Part shown: positions 1 through 9,115 of the stretch, piece by piece | Layout of the letters: each line of letters begins with the position of its first letter | Numbering within the stretch: the first letter of the stretch is position 1 | Assembly: GCA_951813285.1 (NCBI GenBank) | Contig: OX638355.1 | Span: 3,739,136-3,803,135, forward strand | Origin: Terriglobia bacterium | GTDB taxonomy: Bacteria; Acidobacteriota; Terriglobia; Versatilivoradales; Versatilivoraceae | Direction of reading: 5' to 3' | DNA length: 64,000 nt | The notes under the pieces: generated by a model | What the model saw: the letters and a program-made list of their open reading frames with translations, nothing else | The model's database searches: none | Told to the model about the DNA's origin: nothing | Made by a program: the position numbers and the translations under genes

Positions 1-919
1 GCAGCACACGGGCCAACATATCCTTTCGCAGGCCTTCATTCGAGTCGCTTCCCTCGCCACCATCGGCTTTCACCTCAGCGCCGAGTATGCCACCATCGAT
101 CTCGAGGCAGCCGAGGTCGGCCGGGCCACCTTGCGATCGGTCGAGGATCTGGCCAACTCGATCGTCTACCAGAACCGGAGCGTCACTCCACAATTGGTGT
201 CCCCCGACGAGGCCGCCGGCCTCAACTTCCGCAAGCCAAGCCAGCGGAAAGGAATCCTGAGAGTGGTCACCATCGAGGACTTCGACGTTTCAGCCTGTGG
301 TGGCACCCATGTGAGGCAAACCGGAGAAATCGGTGGAATATTCATCCATCGCGTTGAGCGGGTGAACCGCCGGACTCGCGTGGAATTCATTTGCGGGGAG
401 CGTTCGCTCCACTCCTATCGCCACCGTTCGGGAGACCTGGACCGAATCGCCAGGGGGCTCTCGGTTGCCCCTCGGGATGCCCCCGACCGAGTCGAAAAGC
501 AGACGCTGGAAATGAAAACCATTCGCAAGCGTTTGAAGGCAAAGAACGAGTGGCTGGCTGAGCTACTGGCGCAAGATCTGTTCGACCAGGCGCCTTCCAG
601 GGAAGGGATACGAATTGTGAAGCATCAATTCGAGGGAGAAGAGAGAGGATTTCTCACCCTGCTGGCGCAACGCCTGCTGGCCTGCGGCCCTTGCTGGGTC
701 CTGCTTGGCAACGGCGGCGAGCAAGCCCAACTCCTTCTGGCCCGGAGTGAGTCGCTTTCCGGCGACCTTCGCCCGGTGATGACGGAGTGCAGCCGCATGA
801 TTTCGGGAAGGGGCGGCGGGGCGCCTGCCTTGGTTCAGGGTGGCGGGAGCGACTCCGGCAAACTCCGCAATGCCCTGGACCGCGCGGCCCAACGAGTGGT
901 CTCCCTGACGAATGGTTGA
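1..919 (+). CDS. AlaX-type alanyl-tRNA editing protein with DHHA1 domain (5' end outside window)
   Basis: The reading frame is open from base 2, so the gene begins upstream of the window. It encodes a trans-editing protein related to the editing half of alanyl-tRNA synthetase, a family that hydrolyses mischarged Ser- or Gly-tRNA(Ala). The visible part opens with HTGQH (HxxxH zinc motif) at bases 5-19, followed by CGGTH (second metal motif) near 297-311. A DHHA1-type C-terminal domain follows and ends with the glycine-rich GRGGGAPALVQGGG at about 808-850. No aminoacylation core or tRNA-binding segment lies between, but the missing 5' part could still hold one, so a full AlaRS cannot be excluded. 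The class is well supported; substrate specificity is not visible. Confidence 0.85.
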   Translation, partial: QHTGQHILSQAFIRVASLATIGFHLSAEYATIDLEAAEVGRATLRSVEDLANSIVYQNRSVTPQLVSPDEAAGLNFRKPSQRKGILRVVTIEDFDVSACGGTHVRQTGEIGGIFIHRVERVNRRTRVEFICGERSLHSYRHRSGDLDRIARGLSVAPRDAPDRVEKQTLEMKTIRKRLKAKNEWLAELLAQDLFDQAPSREGIRIVKHQFEGEERGFLTLLAQRLLACGPCWVLLGNGGEQAQLLLARSESLSGDLRPVMTECSRMISGRGGGAPALVQGGGSDSGKLRNALDRAAQRVVSLTNG

Positions 920-920
920 C

Positions 921-941
921 ACGACAGGAAGTCGTTTTTTT
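921..941 (+). terminator. Short hairpin with T-run after the editing gene
   Basis: Two bases after the stop codon, ACGAC and GTCGT (921-925 and 931-935) can pair across a 5-base loop and are followed by seven T. The stem is short, but its position and the T-run suit a Rho-independent terminator. Confidence 0.5.
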
Positions 942-1021
942 CCGAGACAGGACACTCGGGACGGCCCTGAGGGATTCCTTCCTTGACAACGACGGCTTAC
1001 GGTGGCGGTCCGGAGCCGTTC

Positions 1022-1030
1022 TGCTATAAT
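1022..1030 (+). promoter_or_regulatory. Extended -10 promoter for tex
   Basis: TGCTATAAT is an exact extended -10 box (TGn plus TATAAT). Initiation would fall near 1037, which argues against an upstream start codon at 1033 and supports the ATG at 1060. A TTGACA at 983-988 is 36 bases from the hexamer, too far to be its -35. Confidence 0.5.
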
Positions 1031-1059
1031 GTGTGGCCCGCTTGCAGGAAATGAACCGC

Positions 1060-4000
1060 ATGGATCCGGACCCCACCCTACTCCAAAAAATCGCCAAAGA
1101 ATCCGGAACCTCACCCAAGCAGGTTGGGGCCACCCTGGACTTGCTGGAAAAGCAGGCGGCCATCCCCTTCATTGCCCGGTATCGCAAGGAAGCTACGGGA
1201 AACCTGGACGAGCCCAGGATTCGCCGCATTGCGGAATGCCACGGTCGATATCGGGCGTTCCTGAAGCGGAGGCGGCTGATCCTGTCCAGGATTGAAGATC
1301 AGGACAAGCTCTCCGACGAACTGAAGGAACAGCTTCTGGCCTGTTACGACAAGAACAGGCTGGAGGATCTCTACGCTCCCTTCAAGCGAAAGGAACGCAA
1401 AGAAGCATCTGCCGCCAGAGAGAAAGGGCTGGAGTCCCTGGCCAAACAACTGTGGGAGCAGGAAACCGGGGAATTCTCCATCGACGCTTTCTCCGAAAAG
1501 CATCTCTCCGAGGAGAAGGGTGTTGCCACAAAGGAGGAAGCCATCGAAGGCGCACTGGCTATCGTGGCCAGGTGGATCGCCGATGATGCCGCGATTCGAG
1601 GAGCGCTCAGGCGATTGATGTCCTCGGAAGGGAAGGTGGTTTCGAAGGTCGTCGCAGGGAAAGCGGGCGAAAAGACCAAATACGACAGTTTCTATGACTT
1701 TAGCGAAGAGATCTCTCGGATTCCCTTTCATCGAGTGACGGCGCTGCGACGCGGCGTCCGGGAGGGAATTCTGACCCTTGAAATCGAATTGGACGATCAA
1801 AAGGCTCTTCAGGTGATCCGGGACAAGACGATCCGGCAGTCCGATTCCCCCTGCGCACCCTTTTTGGAAAGAGCCATCCGGGACGCCTATCTCCACTCCT
1901 TGAAGCCCCTCCTCCAGGCCGAAGTCCGATCGAACTTGAAGGAGAGGACCGACAACGAAGCGCTGAAACTGTTTCAAGCCAATCTTGCCAATTTGCTGCT
2001 GGCGCCCCCGCTGGGGTCGGTTGCGGTGATGGGAATGGATCCCGGAGCCCGCTCGGCATGCAGGATAACGGTCATCGATGCAAACGGGGCCTATCGTGAG
2101 CACGCCACGCTCGCTCCCGGTTTGCCGCGCAAAAACAGCGACCGGGCCGAAGCCATCCTCTATCGGCTCATCCAGCGTCACGGAACCCATGCCATCGCCA
2201 TCGGCAATGGAGTCGGATCACGGGAAACCGAACGTTTCGTCAGGAGCTTTCTGACCAAGTATCATGCCGGACACTCTTTCGATCTCTCGCTGGTCCGTGG
2301 CAAGACCGCCAAACCCGAGGCTGCGTCCAGGAAGGAAGAAGACGTCAACGGCCGGGCGGAAAGCGAACCTTCCGGCCTCGCAGCAGGCAGTCGGCCTTCG
2401 TCAACCGAGGCGGCGGAAGAGCCGAATTCTTCCCGGGAAGAATCCCTGCCAGAGGCCAACCCCGATGAAGCCGGGGCGGTGTCGGCTCCCATCCAGGAGA
2501 AGGCGGACGCGGATACCAATCGGGAAAGCGCCGCCGTCCGGCCATCCTCCGAGGAAGTCTCCGCCCTGACGGCCTCGACGGCGGCTGAAGGGGCGGAAGG
2601 CCCTGCCAACGAAAACAGCCGTCAGAATGGCGATCCCAATTCTGCGAGCCCGGTTGAAGACGGGACTCCGGAGGCGACTGAGGTGTCGGCTCCCATCCAG
2701 GAGAAAGCGGACGCGGATACCAATCGGGAAAGCGCCAACTCCGGGCCATCCTCCGAGGAAGTCTCCGCCCCGACGGCTTCCACGGCGGCTGACGGGGCGG
2801 AAAGCCCTGCCGACGAAAACAGCCGTCAGAATGGCGATCCGAATTCTGCGAGCCCGGTTGAGGACGGGACTCCGGAGGCGACTAAAGCAGCGCCAACTCC
2901 AACTGCGAGCGAGTCGCCCCGCTCGGAGACCACGCCGTCCCAGCGACCGTCGATATTTTCCGCCATCGTCCACAAGGGTGGAACGGGGGCATACGCGAGC
3001 TCGGAGGCGGCTCGCAAGGAATTTCCCAGGCTGGACCTTGGCTTTCGGGGAGCGGTCTCCATCGCTCGGCGAATGCAGGATCCGCTGGCCGAGTTGGCAA
3101 AGATTCAACCCAAGGCCATCCTGGCGGGGTCCGATCTGCAGGAGGTTGAGCCGAAGCGCCTCAAGCGGACGCTGGAGGGAACCCTGGAATCCTGCATCAA
3201 CCAGGTGGGCCTGGATGTGAACACGGCTCCGGTGCAACTGCTTGCTCGCGTTGCCGGGTTGAATGCCGCCTTGGCCCGAAGCATCGTCGAACACCGGCGG
3301 AAGCACGGACCCTTTTCCTCGCGCTCCCAACTGATGGAGGTTCCAGGAATTACCGAAGCCCGCTTTGAGCAGTCCGCCGGTTTCCTGCGGGTTCCCGGGG
3401 GCGAACAACCGCTGGATGGAACGGCTATTCATCCCGAGTGTTACGACCTGGTGGAGGAGATGGCTGGATCGGTACAGGCAACCGTGGCTGAACTGTTTGA
3501 GAGACCCGAGAAACTCAAGGCATTGGATCTGGAGAAATTGTCCAATGATCGATTCGGACTTCCGACGCTGCAAGACATCAGACGGGAACTCAGCCGTCGC
3601 GGGCGAGATCGGCGGAAGGCCTTTGTGCCACCCTCGTTTCGAGAGGACGTCAAGGAAGTGTCGGACCTGCAAAAGGGGATGCTGGTCGAAGGCACGGTGA
3701 GCAACGTGACCAGCTTCGGAGCGTTCGTGGATATCGGAGTGCAACAGGAGGGGCTGGTCCACATTTCCGAACTCTCCAATCGTTTTGTGCGGGACGCGAA
3801 CCAGGCGGTCCACGTAGGCCAGGTGGTCAAGGCAAAGGTCATTGGAGTGGACACCGCCACCAACAGGATCTCGCTTTCGATCAAGGCCCTCCGGGTCAGT
3901 GAAAACTCCAGAAAACGCAAGAAGAAGCCACTGAAGACAGCCTCACGCCCACCCGCACCCAAACCCAAGCATGCATCGGCCGGCGAGAAGGGCAACCATC

Positions 4001-4212
4001 AGGAAGTGCGACGCTCCGGAAGGCCGGAAAGAAGACCTTCCGGTCCCAAGGGTCGCCAAATAAAGAAGCGTCAGGCCACAGCCGTCAAGACCACGGCCAT
4101 TCGGCCCAAGCGCCCCAAACCACCTGAGGCGGACGTCCTTCCGGATACCTCCAATCTTTCCTTTTCGGAGAAGATTCGCCTGCTGCAGGAAAAGTTCAGC
4201 GGGATCCGCTAG
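1060..4212 (+). CDS. tex: Tex-family S1 RNA-binding protein with a long repetitive insertion
   Basis: Tex is a nucleic-acid-binding transcription accessory factor. The N-terminal helical region, a YqgF-like fold (VMGMDPGARSACR near 2026), tandem helix-hairpin-helix motifs (VGLDVNTAPVQLLARVAGLN near 3207) and an S1 domain (about 3667-3890) are in the usual order, followed by a Lys/Arg-rich tail. At about 1050 codons it is much longer than the roughly 780 typical of the family. The excess is an acidic, Ser/Pro/Ala-rich insertion at about 2305-2950 between the two halves of the YqgF region, containing a 68-codon direct repeat. The family motif GQYQHDV is replaced by a divergent GSDLQEV. ATG 1060 is chosen because AGGAA lies 9 bases upstream; ATGs at 1033 and 1051 are in frame. 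Transcription is probably from the extended -10 at 1022. Confidence 0.9.
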   Translation: MDPDPTLLQKIAKESGTSPKQVGATLDLLEKQAAIPFIARYRKEATGNLDEPRIRRIAECHGRYRAFLKRRRLILSRIEDQDKLSDELKEQLLACYDKNRLEDLYAPFKRKERKEASAAREKGLESLAKQLWEQETGEFSIDAFSEKHLSEEKGVATKEEAIEGALAIVARWIADDAAIRGALRRLMSSEGKVVSKVVAGKAGEKTKYDSFYDFSEEISRIPFHRVTALRRGVREGILTLEIELDDQKALQVIRDKTIRQSDSPCAPFLERAIRDAYLHSLKPLLQAEVRSNLKERTDNEALKLFQANLANLLLAPPLGSVAVMGMDPGARSACRITVIDANGAYREHATLAPGLPRKNSDRAEAILYRLIQRHGTHAIAIGNGVGSRETERFVRSFLTKYHAGHSFDLSLVRGKTAKPEAASRKEEDVNGRAESEPSGLAAGSRPSSTEAAEEPNSSREESLPEANPDEAGAVSAPIQEKADADTNRESAAVRPSSEEVSALTASTAAEGAEGPANENSRQNGDPNSASPVEDGTPEATEVSAPIQEKADADTNRESANSGPSSEEVSAPTASTAADGAESPADENSRQNGDPNSASPVEDGTPEATKAAPTPTASESPRSETTPSQRPSIFSAIVHKGGTGAYASSEAARKEFPRLDLGFRGAVSIARRMQDPLAELAKIQPKAILAGSDLQEVEPKRLKRTLEGTLESCINQVGLDVNTAPVQLLARVAGLNAALARSIVEHRRKHGPFSSRSQLMEVPGITEARFEQSAGFLRVPGGEQPLDGTAIHPECYDLVEEMAGSVQATVAELFERPEKLKALDLEKLSNDRFGLPTLQDIRRELSRRGRDRRKAFVPPSFREDVKEVSDLQKGMLVEGTVSNVTSFGAFVDIGVQQEGLVHISELSNRFVRDANQAVHVGQVVKAKVIGVDTATNRISLSIKALRVSENSRKRKKKPLKTASRPPAPKPKHASAGEKGNHQEVRRSGRPERRPSGPKGRQIKKRQATAVKTTAIRPKRPKPPEADVLPDTSNLSFSEKIRLLQEKFSGIR
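2479..2886 (+). repeat. Two tandem 204-bp copies inside the Tex insertion
   Basis: The segment beginning GTGTCGGCTCCCATCCAGGA at 2479 recurs at 2683, and homology continues through GAGGCGACT at both ends (2671-2679 and 2875-2883). The period is exactly 204 bases, so the repeat adds 68 codons in frame. Copies differ by scattered substitutions. The encoded sequence is rich in Ser, Glu, Pro and Ala and looks disordered. Confidence 0.85.
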
Positions 4213-4216
4213 CTAT

Positions 4217-4265
4217 AGTGTCCTGTCCCAGAAAAAGGGTTACCATATTTCTGAGACAGAACACC
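4217..4265. repeat. Imperfect 18-base inverted repeat between tex and the LamG gene
   Basis: Arms 4217-4234 and 4248-4265 match at about 15 of 18 positions around a 13-base loop. The end sequence GAGACAGGACACT also occurs upstream of tex near 945-957. It could act as a terminator without a T-run or be the residue of a small element. Confidence 0.5.
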
Positions 4266-4273
4266 ATTCAGCC

Positions 4274-7200
4274 GTGCACGCGTTTCTCTCGGTGAGCAAG
4301 AACATCAGAAGACACTTTCGGGCTGCTGTCATTCTCCTCTCCGCGATCTTTCCGGTAGCCGCCGGGGAGGAGTTCCTGGCTGAGGACGCTGCCTCACCGC
4401 TTTTTTACGCTTCCTTCGAACGGAGGGTTCTGGCCGACCAGGCAGAAGGAGAGGCCGCTCCCCTGGGCAACCGGAAGGTGCGCATTGACAGACACGGCCG
4501 GCAGGGAAAAGCCCTGTTCCTGGACTGGGGAGCCCTGCTCAGCTTTGCCGCGGCCGGGAATGTCTATTCCGAACAGGGAACCCTGTCCTTTTGGTGGCAG
4601 CTGGACGAGCCCCCCGGAAAGATCCCATTTTCCATCGTTCGCATCAGCACCCGGCAGCTTCATTCCCCCCAGCACCTCTTCGCTCATTTTTTCTGGACAG
4701 GCCGGACCCTCAAATTGAGACTCTTCGACCGGGACTCCGGAATCCTCGAGACGGATGCCGGAAACAGCGCCGAGGTGGTTGCCGGTCGCTGGTTCTTTTT
4801 GGCCTTTACCTGGCACGAACTGGAAGGGCTCCGTTTTTACGTGGACGGCCGGGAGGTCGGCAACCACCTGGGGCGCTTCCATTTTGGCAGGTGGCTCGAC
4901 CAGATCGGAATTCACACCCAGGGCTTGACCCCCTATTACCGGGAGAGCAACGAGAAACGGGCCTTTGTGGACGAATTGCGCATTTTTGCGGAAGCCTTGA
5001 GTCCGGGAGCCATTGCTGACCTGTCTCAGTTGGGGGCCGGTCGTGGGGGCAGGCACCCCTCGGCGAAACAAGTCGACTCCGGATTGGCTTCCGGCCACTG
5101 GGTCGACCGTTTCGGTTGGAATAATCCGGAGGCCACCCTGCCGCTAACCTCCCCCATCTCGATTCGTCCGCTGAGAATCCTGTCCGCCCGAGATCTCAAG
5201 CGGATCTCGCCGGCAGCCGTGGATGGATTCTCCGAGAGTTCCTGGCCCCCGGCGATGCCGGGATACCCTCAAGAGGGCAGGGCCTTGCGGCTCAAGGTTC
5301 CACGGCAGACCTTCAGTCACATCAGCCTGCGCGGCAATCTGAGGGGAAAGATCCATGGAAGCCAGGGCAGTCGGCGGCGGCTGCTTTGGGATCTTTCCAC
5401 GGAACAGGGAAGTGAAACCGCCAAGTCTCTGAATGCACCCGTCTCCATACCCTGGATTGAAGTGGAAAGAGAGTCCGGGCAGGTTCGAGAATTGTCTCTC
5501 CTGTCGATCCGGGACGCTCCTGTGAAGGGAGCAGAAAGCACCGAGGGTGGATGGTTGGCCTTTCGCCTGCTGCCCTCGGAGCAAGCGGCCACCCTCCCGG
5601 GTCAGTCCGCCCGACAGGTCAGGTCTCTCTTCGGTCGACGAACGGAACTGCATGCAGGGTATCTGCCCAGGGATCGGGAGGACTGGGTGGCTGTCCCCAT
5701 AGAGAGTTATCAGGCACCCTCCACCCCGCTGAAATCCTCTGCCACACAGGGATTTCGACACATTTTTCTGCCCCCCTTCCTCGGCCACACCTCCGTGAAG
5801 GCCGTCCGCATCCGTATGGAAGGCTCCAGGCCGGACACTCCCGTGGAGTCCAGGGTGAGATGGACGGTTAAGGATCCCATCCTTCCCCAGCGGAATCTTG
5901 TTTCCGTGGACTTTCGCTGGTCGGCGGAACAGCCGGCTGACATCGAGCTTGATCTCGGCGATTGCTTTGTCCCCGCGGGTCAATCCCTTTGGATGACCGT
6001 GGCCAGTGACCGAACCGACTTCTCCAGGCAGCACTTCGAGAATGCGGAGATCCGGGTGCGCACCGCCACAGAGTGGCGGCTGCCCGCGGAACAAGCCCAG
6101 CCGACCGACCTGCTTGCCGACCGCTATCTCCTGATCGGCCAGGGACTGCGCAGGCTGACCCGGAGGTTGGACTGGATGTCCATGGACTTTGCCTCGGCTC
6201 GCCGAAATTTCAGCGGCGTCGACAAGACCTTCCGCCTGGCGGAGGGAGTGTTGCAATCCAGGCCCAAGGATCCGTTGGGATTGTCCTTCAAGGGACTGCT
6301 TCAACCCGATTCGATCCCGCCGGAGTACCGCGAGAACTCTCCCTCGCCTCTCGCACATCCCGAGTGGGCCGTTCAACAGAAGCGGCTGCTTGACCACTTT
6401 CAGCGCATTGCCGACTGGTGGATCGACAATCGGCAACTCCAGGACGGGACATTCGGCGGCGGCCTGAACGGGGACACCCGGCTGGCGGCCCACTGGCCGG
6501 GGATCGCGCTGATGGACGGCCCAGCGCTCCGCCTCAAGGAGTCCCTGGCCTCCCTCATGGACACCCGTTTGCGAGACGGGACACTGGAAAAGGGCTTGAA
6601 CCGTCACCTCCAGCCCACGCTCCAGGCCTACCAGGCCGGATTGAACCTGGCTCCGATGCTGGCTCTGCTCGATTACGGCAACCCCCGCTGGATCGAAATA
6701 CTGATGGAGACCTCCCGTCACCTGGATCGCCTGACCGCCGTCAACCCGGCAGGTCACCGCCACTTTCAATCCTCCCGGGTGAGCGCTACCGAGTCGGTCC
6801 GGCAGGGAATCCATGCCCGGGAAGAGGCCCCAAGTCTCTTGCTCTGGCATGCGGCCCTGGCGCTGGCCGAGTACAATCGGACCCCAATCCTGGTGGAGAA
6901 GTTGCAAGAGTATGCCCAAGCGCGGCTGGACCACTGGAAGAAGGACCGCTATCCGCGACTCTCCCTGTCCATCCACTTTCCCACCGACGAGGTCATGAGC
7001 CGAGGAATGCCCGGCCCACCCCTGCTGGACCTGATGTGGGGGGCCTTCCGGATGACCGGCGACCCCGGATTCCTCTGGCCCTTGAGCAAACTGGTAAGCG
7101 CCGGCCACACGGACACCGCCCAAACGGCCGCGGCGCGGTGGCAACCGTTTCTGGCGGAGGACACCAAGGCCGCCGCCTTTCTGCGGCTGCTTCCCAAAAT

Positions 7201-8095
7201 AAACCTCTGGAACCACCACCTGCACTTCAGAGAGGCGCCGCTACTGGCGCGTCAATATGCGTATGAGGCGACCGGCAGAAAAGGCTACCTGCTCGACTAT
7301 CAGGCGGCGCTGCTCAAGCACATGGAACAGAACCGGACACTCTTCACCGAGGTGGAATTGAGCCCGGGAGGGATCTTTATTCCACACCGGGCAACCCAGC
7401 GGGCTCGCCTGGGTGGAATTGCCCACGCCAACCAACAGATTTACGCGGGACACGCGCTGAGCTGGGAGAATACCCGGGGGCAGCTGGCCGCTCTGGTCTC
7501 CCGAGCCAGGCCGGATGAGCTGGAAGTCACCGTCTTCAACCTGGGCGAGACCCTGCGCGACGTCTGGATGCGGGTGTGGCAGTTGGAAAACGGCATCTAC
7601 GAAATCACCGCCGGGCTGGATCTCAATGACGACGGTCAGGTCGACCTCGGCCTCAACCGCCGGATTCTGGGGTTGAAGCGCCACAGTTCCATTCCCTTGA
7701 CACTCCGTGGGGGAAAGTCGACCATCATCAAGGTGAAGCAGGAGCAGAAGGGAACTCCGATCTGGCAGCTTCCCGACCTGGCGCTGGGCCCGCAAGACTT
7801 TCAATACGAGGCCGACAACGACCGGGGCAAGGTGACCCTCCACAACCTGGGGTCGACTCCGTCCCACCCCTTCAGGCTGCAGATCCGGAATGCCAGGGGG
7901 GACGTGATTTTCGAACGCCGGATCTCCTCGTTGCCGGCTCCCCTGGACCTTCGGCCGAAAACCACCGTGGTCCCCCTGAGCGGTTTGCGGGCTGCCGGCG
8001 GCGGCGCGAGGCTGCACCTGCAGATATTGGCCGGGCCCGAAGTGGAAGAAATCACCACCCGGAACAATTCCCTGTGGGTGGATCTTCCCCGCTGA
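4274..8095 (+). CDS. Large secreted LamG-domain protein of unknown function
   Basis: The product begins with a signal peptide: a basic start (KNIRRHFR) followed by a hydrophobic stretch (AAVILLSAIFPVAAG). A concanavalin-A/LamG-like fold occupies roughly residues 40-250 (FYASFER, GTLSFWW, FYVDGREVG, VDELRIF). A long central region, about 560-1060, is rich in Trp/Leu helices and resembles alpha/alpha-toroid modules in carbohydrate-active or lyase-like proteins, but I cannot name a family. An EF-hand-like DLNDDGQVDLG occurs near base 7620. The last 100 residues look like a CARDB/Ig-like beta domain. No anchor is seen. The start is GTG 4274 with a weak ribosome site; GTG 4292 is an alternative. 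Archease follows 20 bases after the stop. A role in binding or processing extracellular polymers is an inference. Confidence 0.75.
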   Translation: MHAFLSVSKNIRRHFRAAVILLSAIFPVAAGEEFLAEDAASPLFYASFERRVLADQAEGEAAPLGNRKVRIDRHGRQGKALFLDWGALLSFAAAGNVYSEQGTLSFWWQLDEPPGKIPFSIVRISTRQLHSPQHLFAHFFWTGRTLKLRLFDRDSGILETDAGNSAEVVAGRWFFLAFTWHELEGLRFYVDGREVGNHLGRFHFGRWLDQIGIHTQGLTPYYRESNEKRAFVDELRIFAEALSPGAIADLSQLGAGRGGRHPSAKQVDSGLASGHWVDRFGWNNPEATLPLTSPISIRPLRILSARDLKRISPAAVDGFSESSWPPAMPGYPQEGRALRLKVPRQTFSHISLRGNLRGKIHGSQGSRRRLLWDLSTEQGSETAKSLNAPVSIPWIEVERESGQVRELSLLSIRDAPVKGAESTEGGWLAFRLLPSEQAATLPGQSARQVRSLFGRRTELHAGYLPRDREDWVAVPIESYQAPSTPLKSSATQGFRHIFLPPFLGHTSVKAVRIRMEGSRPDTPVESRVRWTVKDPILPQRNLVSVDFRWSAEQPADIELDLGDCFVPAGQSLWMTVASDRTDFSRQHFENAEIRVRTATEWRLPAEQAQPTDLLADRYLLIGQGLRRLTRRLDWMSMDFASARRNFSGVDKTFRLAEGVLQSRPKDPLGLSFKGLLQPDSIPPEYRENSPSPLAHPEWAVQQKRLLDHFQRIADWWIDNRQLQDGTFGGGLNGDTRLAAHWPGIALMDGPALRLKESLASLMDTRLRDGTLEKGLNRHLQPTLQAYQAGLNLAPMLALLDYGNPRWIEILMETSRHLDRLTAVNPAGHRHFQSSRVSATESVRQGIHAREEAPSLLLWHAALALAEYNRTPILVEKLQEYAQARLDHWKKDRYPRLSLSIHFPTDEVMSRGMPGPPLLDLMWGAFRMTGDPGFLWPLSKLVSAGHTDTAQTAAARWQPFLAEDTKAAAFLRLLPKINLWNHHLHFREAPLLARQYAYEATGRKGYLLDYQAALLKHMEQNRTLFTEVELSPGGIFIPHRATQRARLGGIAHANQQIYAGHALSWENTRGQLAALVSRARPDELEVTVFNLGETLRDVWMRVWQLENGIYEITAGLDLNDDGQVDLGLNRRILGLKRHSSIPLTLRGGKSTIIKVKQEQKGTPIWQLPDLALGPQDFQYEADNDRGKVTLHNLGSTPSHPFRLQIRNARGDVIFERRISSLPAPLDLRPKTTVVPLSGLRAAGGGARLHLQILAGPEVEEITTRNNSLWVDLPR

Positions 8096-8115
8096 TCAAG
8101 AGATCCGGAGATCCC

Positions 8116-8535
8116 ATGGAAACCGGTTACCTGATCCTGGACCATCCTGCCGACCTGGGGATCGAGGCCCGTGGGAAGACGCTTTCGGAGGCCTTTGAAC
8201 AGGCGGCCTGCGGGCTCACTTCCGTGATTATCGACCCGGACTCCATTAGACCGGAGGAATCCAGGCCGGTCAGGATTGCGGCCGGGGACAGGCAGCAACT
8301 CCTGGTCAGGTGGTTGACCGAGGTGCTCTATCTCTACGACGGTTTGAAATTCGCCCCAAGAGACTTCAAGATTGAGAGGCTATCCTCCCACCTGCTGGAG
8401 GCGCAGGTTCGAGGAGAGTCGTTCGATCTCCGGCGCCATACCGTCCGGCTGGACGTCAAGGCCGTCACCTACCACCAGATCGAGATCCGCAGGCGCTCGT
8501 CGCTTTATTGTTTGCAGGTGTTCCTGGATATCTGA
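8116..8535 (+). CDS. Archease (RtcB-ligase cofactor family)
   Basis: This small protein matches archease, the metal-binding partner that activates the RNA ligase RtcB by promoting its guanylylation. Visible family marks are DHPADLGIEA near the start (archease D/H metal site), LLVRWLTEVLYLYDGL in the middle, KAVTYHQIEI, and an end in the pattern VFLDI. Its length of about 139 residues is normal. ATG 8116 is preferred over the earlier in-frame start at 8074, which overlaps the preceding gene, and CGGAG lies just upstream. No rtcB is in the window, so the partner must be encoded elsewhere. Confidence 0.9.
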   Translation: METGYLILDHPADLGIEARGKTLSEAFEQAACGLTSVIIDPDSIRPEESRPVRIAAGDRQQLLVRWLTEVLYLYDGLKFAPRDFKIERLSSHLLEAQVRGESFDLRRHTVRLDVKAVTYHQIEIRRRSSLYCLQVFLDI

Positions 8536-8633
8536 CAACGACACCCGGAACATGGCGGCGATGATGCCGGTGGCAGGCGTCCCGTGCGAACGGGGGTGGA
8601 ACGTCGGGGCGGGGAAGGCGTTGAGGATTGACC

Positions 8634-9086
8634 ATGCGAATTGCCTTTCTGTGCCGGCGCTGCTATGGAGAATGCCATGCTCGACCGCAGGAGAAGGGCG
8701 TTCCCGTGGCCTGCCGCTCCTGCGGCACGATGCAGCCCCTACGGTTTACCCGGGCACACCTCACCGGGAACCGGGTTGACCGCTGCGCAGTCTGTAACCG
8801 GGAGGACTTCTACGTACGGGAGGAACCACGGAAGCTGATGGGTCTGGTCTACTTGCTGCTGGGACTGGGGCTGGCTTACTGGACCTATGGAATCAGCCTG
8901 GTACCGGGACTGCTGGGATTTGACCGCCACTATAGAAGATTTCCCAAGCTGACCGTCTGTTACCATTGCTACGCCAAGTATCGGGACTGTCGTCCGGACC
9001 CGGAACACAGCGAGTATGACCTGCAGTTTGCCGAACGACTGGAAAAGGAAATCCGCAATGATCGGACCATGCGTGATTTTTCCTGA
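8634..9086 (+). CDS. Multi-zinc-ribbon membrane-associated protein, function unknown
   Basis: The protein has about 150 residues with several Cys pairs: CRRCYGEC at the N-terminus, CRSCG, CAVCN, and CYHCYAKYRDC after one strongly hydrophobic segment (LMGLVYLLLGLGLAYWTYGI). This suggests two zinc-ribbon units on either side of a single membrane segment. ATG 8634 is chosen because GAGGA lies 6 bases upstream. It is 98 bases after archease and 29 before the next small gene, so the three may be co-transcribed. I do not recognise a named family. Confidence 0.7.
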   Translation: MRIAFLCRRCYGECHARPQEKGVPVACRSCGTMQPLRFTRAHLTGNRVDRCAVCNREDFYVREEPRKLMGLVYLLLGLGLAYWTYGISLVPGLLGFDRHYRRFPKLTVCYHCYAKYRDCRPDPEHSEYDLQFAERLEKEIRNDRTMRDFS

Positions 9087-9115
9087 ACAATAAATTCTTT
9101 TTCGGAAGACAGATC

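Noticed and set aside
2-919. Complete alanyl-tRNA synthetase
   Set aside because: Only editing and DHHA1 parts are visible; the upstream part is outside the window, so a full enzyme can be neither claimed nor excluded.
983-1030. TTGACA with TATAAT as a complete tex promoter
   Set aside because: The spacing is 36 bases, twice the usable distance; only the extended -10 is retained.
2401-3813. 470-codon minus-strand frame
   Set aside because: Antisense to tex, including its repeat; it mirrors the repetitive coding sequence.
5144-7225. 693-codon open frame on the minus strand
   Set aside because: It lies wholly opposite the LamG-protein gene, which has a signal peptide and domain structure; the composition of the antisense product is atypical.
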